Source: Sphingomonas sanxanigenens (lineage in GTDB: Bacteria; Pseudomonadota; Alphaproteobacteria; Sphingomonadales; Sphingomonadaceae). Taken from it: 7,214 nucleotides of DNA. Shown in pieces: positions 5,526 through 7,214 of the stretch (the first letter of the stretch is position 1; each line of letters starts with the position of its first letter). A model generated the notes under the pieces. That model saw only the letters and a program-made list of their open reading frames with translations, was not told the DNA's origin and ran no database searches. The stretch spans positions 1 through 7,214 of the forward strand of contig QFNN01000133.1 of the NCBI GenBank assembly GCA_003240855.1. Reading direction: 5' to 3'. The position numbers and the translations under genes are program-made.

Positions 5526-5806
5526 TCCGCCCGCTCCGCGCGCGAAAGGGCGCTCCGATCGCACGCGACGACCGGAGCGCCGCCGCCTACGGTTTGCCCG
5601 GCGGAGACAGGGAACTCCGCGGCTGCCGTGGCGGGATCAGGAAGGAGGCCGAGTTTCTGCGCGATTTCAACCGACAGGCCGCGCACGCAGCGCCGCTTGC
5701 CCGACAGCACCTTAAAAACGAGCGGCCAGGGATAGCCATGCTTGGCCGACCAGCTTTTCACGCTCTCGCCCGACGCCACCAGGCGCGCCCGCGCTTGATT
5801 CGTCAT
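5522..5806 (-). CDS. BcepMu gp16-like phage DNA-binding protein
   Basis: A 94-residue protein in the Ner/Cro position, first in the minus-strand operon and facing the repressor. Residues 8-54 (RLVASGESVKSWSAKHGYPWP..., FKVLSGKRRCVRGLSVEIAQKLGL) match what I know of the BcepMu gp16-like family: an atypical helix-turn-helix with W-A-x-x-x-G-Y, then V-L-x-G-K-R/K-x-x-x-R-G, then I-A-x-x-L-G-L. The tail (about 57-94) is Ala/Gly-rich and looks disordered. The frame opens at a GTG (5878), but that codon lies inside the predicted -10 box, and ATG 5806 fits the family N-terminus; ATG 5842 is possible. The ribosome site is weak (GGA only 1-4 bases before the ATG). A role in early control of the element is inferred from position and fold. 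Confidence 0.8.
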   Translation of the reverse strand: MTNQARARLVASGESVKSWSAKHGYPWPLVFKVLSGKRRCVRGLSVEIAQKLGLLPDPATAAAEFPVSAGQTVGGGAPVVACDRSALSRAERAE

Positions 5807-5866
5807 TTCCGATGAAAATGGGCGGTTGGACTCGGCTTGCATCCGCAATTTCGCTACATTGGTCGA

Positions 5867-5880
5867 AAGTGGGGACACTT
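5867..5880. promoter_or_regulatory. Candidate operator in the divergent control region
   Basis: AAGTG-GGGA-CACTT is a dyad with 5-bp arms and a 4-base centre that runs into the predicted -10 box of the leftward promoter. Half of it, AAGTGGGG, recurs at 5905-5912 over the end of the -35 box, 38 bases away. TCGAAAG also occurs twice, 23 bases apart (5863-5869 and 5886-5892). A second dyad, ATCG-AAAG-CGAT (5885-5896), lies in the spacer. Repeated short sites over a divergent phage promoter are what a repressor or Cro-like protein would occupy; which protein binds is unknown. Confidence 0.45.
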
Positions 5881-5906
5881 ATTTATCGAAAGCGATTGAT
5901 CGTCAA
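5878..5906 (-). promoter_or_regulatory. Predicted leftward early promoter
   Basis: On the minus strand TTGACG (5906-5901) is a 5/6 match to the -35 consensus, followed after 17 bases by AATAAG (5883-5878), a 4/6 match to -10. Transcription would begin near 5871 and leave a leader of about 65 bases before ATG 5806. The region is AT-rich within a GC-rich element and lies between divergent genes, as expected for an early phage promoter. No equally good rightward promoter was found. Confidence 0.55.
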
Positions 5907-6287
5907 GTGGGGCAGATCGTATCCGATCATTTTGGTTTGAGGTTGCGCGAAGAACGGCGCAGACTTGGCCTAAATCAGACTGAATTCGCCTCCCTTGGAG
6001 GTGCCGCTTTGCCGTCTCAAACGCGGTACGAAGCTGGAACACAGCTGCCAAAAGCCGACTACTTGATCGGATTAGGACAAAACGGCGTGGATGTCCGTTA
6101 TGTCCTCACGGGCCAGCGCAGCGCCGAATCTGGCGCTGGCGACGAAGCGTCAAAGCTACTCAACGCATTCCACGCCCTCACCCCCAGCATGAAGCGCGCC
6201 GCGGTCGCCATCCTCGAAACCCTGCGCGAAGAATCCAAAACGGATCGAACTCTGCACCAATCAGCATCAGAATACCGCCCCGGCTGA
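5907..6287 (+). CDS. XRE-family helix-turn-helix repressor-like protein
   Basis: A predicted phage-repressor-type regulator of about 126 residues. The HTH domain covers about residues 9-70 and has the usual order: FGLRLREERRRLGLNQTEFA, then GGAALPSQTRYEAGTQLPKADYL, then GVDVRYVLTG. The C-terminal part (LLNAFHALTPSMKRAAVAIL) is a short helical oligomerisation-like segment. There is no LexA/S24 peptidase domain, so relief of repression by RecA-driven self-cleavage is unlikely. No in-frame ATG precedes the HTH. The frame is open back to TTG 5826, but GTG 5907 gives the family-typical N-terminus and leaves the divergent promoter outside the coding region; TTG 5859 is another option. It is divergent from the gp16-like gene and probably controls the shared region, including its own expression. 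Confidence 0.82.
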   Translation: MGQIVSDHFGLRLREERRRLGLNQTEFASLGGAALPSQTRYEAGTQLPKADYLIGLGQNGVDVRYVLTGQRSAESGAGDEASKLLNAFHALTPSMKRAAVAILETLREESKTDRTLHQSASEYRPG

Positions 6288-6335
6288 TTGTTTCGGCCCC
6301 GACGCCTCGGTAGATGGCGACTAAGGGGGCGAGCA

Positions 6336-6974
6336 ATGAGCATCGAAGAAAAAACGTGTCCGCAATGCGCGGAAAAGATCAAGCTTGCCGCCCTGGTTTG
6401 CAAGCACTGCGGTAAAGTCTTCGACAGCAGCGAGGTTGCCTCCGCCGTCCGCAAGAGCAGGCGCGATCTTGGGATGGGCTGCCTTACCTTGATCGCCCTC
6501 ATTGGCTTGTTGGCATGGTGTACATCGACGCCAACGCCAAAGACCGCTGACTGGTTCGCTCGTGAAGGGAAGAGCGCGATTACATCGTTCGCGGCTTACG
6601 GCGACCATCTCGATGTCGAGATCGACGTCGGTGATCCGGGAGAGCTTGGCAGTCTGCCCGCGGAAATAGGGGGCCAATTGCGAGCGGTGCGCGCACGCCT
6701 GGACAAAGACAAGCAGGCGCAGACCACGACAACGATGACTGTCAGCATCTGGTTTGCTGCGAGCGAGAGCAAGGGCGGCGGACGCAAGCCGCTAATGATC
6801 TTGGATGGGCACACTGCGGACTTTCTCTCGTTGCCCGTCAATGCGCCCGCGACTGATCTCATGAACGCATTCGAGAAAGTCAGGGCTCGCCCTCCACTAG
6901 GTGACCTGCTGATGAAGGACGCGTGTAACCAGGCACCAAGCAATTTTTCTGTCAGCAAAATCTGCCTGAGCTAA
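6336..6974 (+). CDS. Zinc-ribbon membrane-anchored protein (UPF0547-like N-terminus)
   Basis: A 212-residue protein with a short N-terminal zinc ribbon, CPQC (residues 8-11) and CKHC (22-25), in the context KTCPQCAEKIKLAALVCKHC typical of UPF0547-like domains. A single membrane segment follows (GMGCLTLIALIGLLAW, about 47-62). The remaining 150 residues should lie across the membrane and show no domain I know; they contain DVEIDVGDPG and a Thr-rich strand-like stretch. ATG 6336 follows a good AGGGGG ribosome site (6324-6329, 6-base gap). The frame extends upstream to 6288, but that part is arginine-rich and lacks support. It sits downstream of the repressor on the same strand, 48 bases after its stop, so it may be expressed in the integrated state. 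A cargo or host-altering role is only inferred. Confidence 0.75.
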   Translation: MSIEEKTCPQCAEKIKLAALVCKHCGKVFDSSEVASAVRKSRRDLGMGCLTLIALIGLLAWCTSTPTPKTADWFAREGKSAITSFAAYGDHLDVEIDVGDPGELGSLPAEIGGQLRAVRARLDKDKQAQTTTTMTVSIWFAASESKGGGRKPLMILDGHTADFLSLPVNAPATDLMNAFEKVRARPPLGDLLMKDACNQAPSNFSVSKICLS

Positions 6975-6978
6975 GTCA

Positions 6979-7119
6979 TTGCTCACCGACCACGAGGATC
7001 GCGAGCCCGATCGACCGCTGGGCTGGGGCATGCGCCTGATGATCGGGGCGCTGGTCACGCTGCAGTTGCTGATGTTCGGCATGCTGGTCTGGCCTATCGC
7101 GCGATCGCTAATCAGTTAG
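6979..7119 (+). CDS. Possible 46-residue membrane peptide (TTG start)
   Basis: An open frame starts at TTG 6979, 4 bases after the zinc-ribbon gene, and ends at TAG 7117-7119. The product would have a charged N-terminus (LTDHEDREPDRPLGWG), one hydrophobic helix (about residues 19-40, LMIGALVTLQLLMFGMLVWP) and a short end. Charged head plus one helix is a sensible small-membrane-protein layout, and the frame is very close to the preceding gene. Against it, the start is TTG, the ribosome site is weak, and ATG 7030 would remove the charged head. No family is recognised. Confidence 0.42.
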   Translation: MLTDHEDREPDRPLGWGMRLMIGALVTLQLLMFGMLVWPIARSLIS

Positions 7120-7214
7120 CCCGGCTTATTCACCGCGTTGGGCCGAGAGGGTTGGCGGGAGTGGCATAAGCCTCTGATCTGAATTAGGAACTGGGTGTCT
7201 AAGCCGAACCTGCC
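7120..7214. other. Right window edge, no gene seen
   Basis: These 95 bases contain no convincing coding frame, tRNA or attachment-site copy. The next gene of the element presumably starts beyond the window. Confidence 0.4.

Noticed and set aside
4789..5715. 308-codon open frame on the plus strand
   Set aside because: It lies across the CII-like, 61-residue and gp16-like genes on the opposite strand; the product is Arg/Ala/Gly-rich low-complexity, typical of a shadow frame.
5340..5906. CRISPR array or tandem repeat array
   Set aside because: The repeats seen are only two copies of 7-8 bases each, without regular spacers.

Overview
The window looks like sphingomonad-type alphaproteobacterial DNA. 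It is very GC-rich, and the left end carries an exosortase-sorted surface protein with the PEPxxWA-CTERM tail typical of Sphingomonadales. It appears to span a junction between host chromosome (about 1-1400) and one side of an integrated phage-like element (about 1480-7214). Neither end of the element is proven.

Host side: the C-terminal part of a GT4 glycosyltransferase (2-658, cut by the window edge) is followed on the same strand by a secreted PEPxxWA-CTERM protein (817-1395). Bases 1396-1540 hold no gene, but contain short C-tract repeats that could be integrase or excisionase arm sites.

Element, minus strand, read from right to left: a divergent promoter at about 5880-5906 drives a compact run of genes. 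In order these are a BcepMu gp16-like DNA-binding protein (5806-5522), a 61-codon ORF joined by ATGA overlaps on both sides (5525-5340), a phage CII-like HTH regulator (5343-4855), an Ogr/Delta zinc-finger activator (4862-4542), a small Cys-rich membrane protein (4433-4251), a two-CxxC protein (4254-3853), a GapR/DUF2312 nucleoid protein (3856-3617), a gap with a perfect 14-bp inverted repeat, a long ParB-like protein without a visible ParA partner (3460-2024), a small two-helix membrane protein (2027-1803) and an AlpA-type regulator (1756-1541). Most neighbours overlap by 4 or 8 bases, which fits one polycistronic, translationally coupled early operon.

Element, plus strand: an XRE repressor-like gene (about 5907-6287) lies back to back with the operon. 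It is followed by a zinc-ribbon, single-helix membrane protein (6336-6974) and possibly a 46-residue membrane peptide (6979-7119). This arm looks less GC-rich than the rest.

Taken together, the element resembles the immunity and early-control region of a temperate phage or phage-derived integrative element. It has a repressor facing a Ner/Cro-position regulator, then CII-like and Ogr-like activators, then DNA-maintenance factors (GapR, ParB) and an excision-type regulator (AlpA). No integrase, transposase, ParA or structural gene is visible, so the rest must lie beyond 7214 or be missing.
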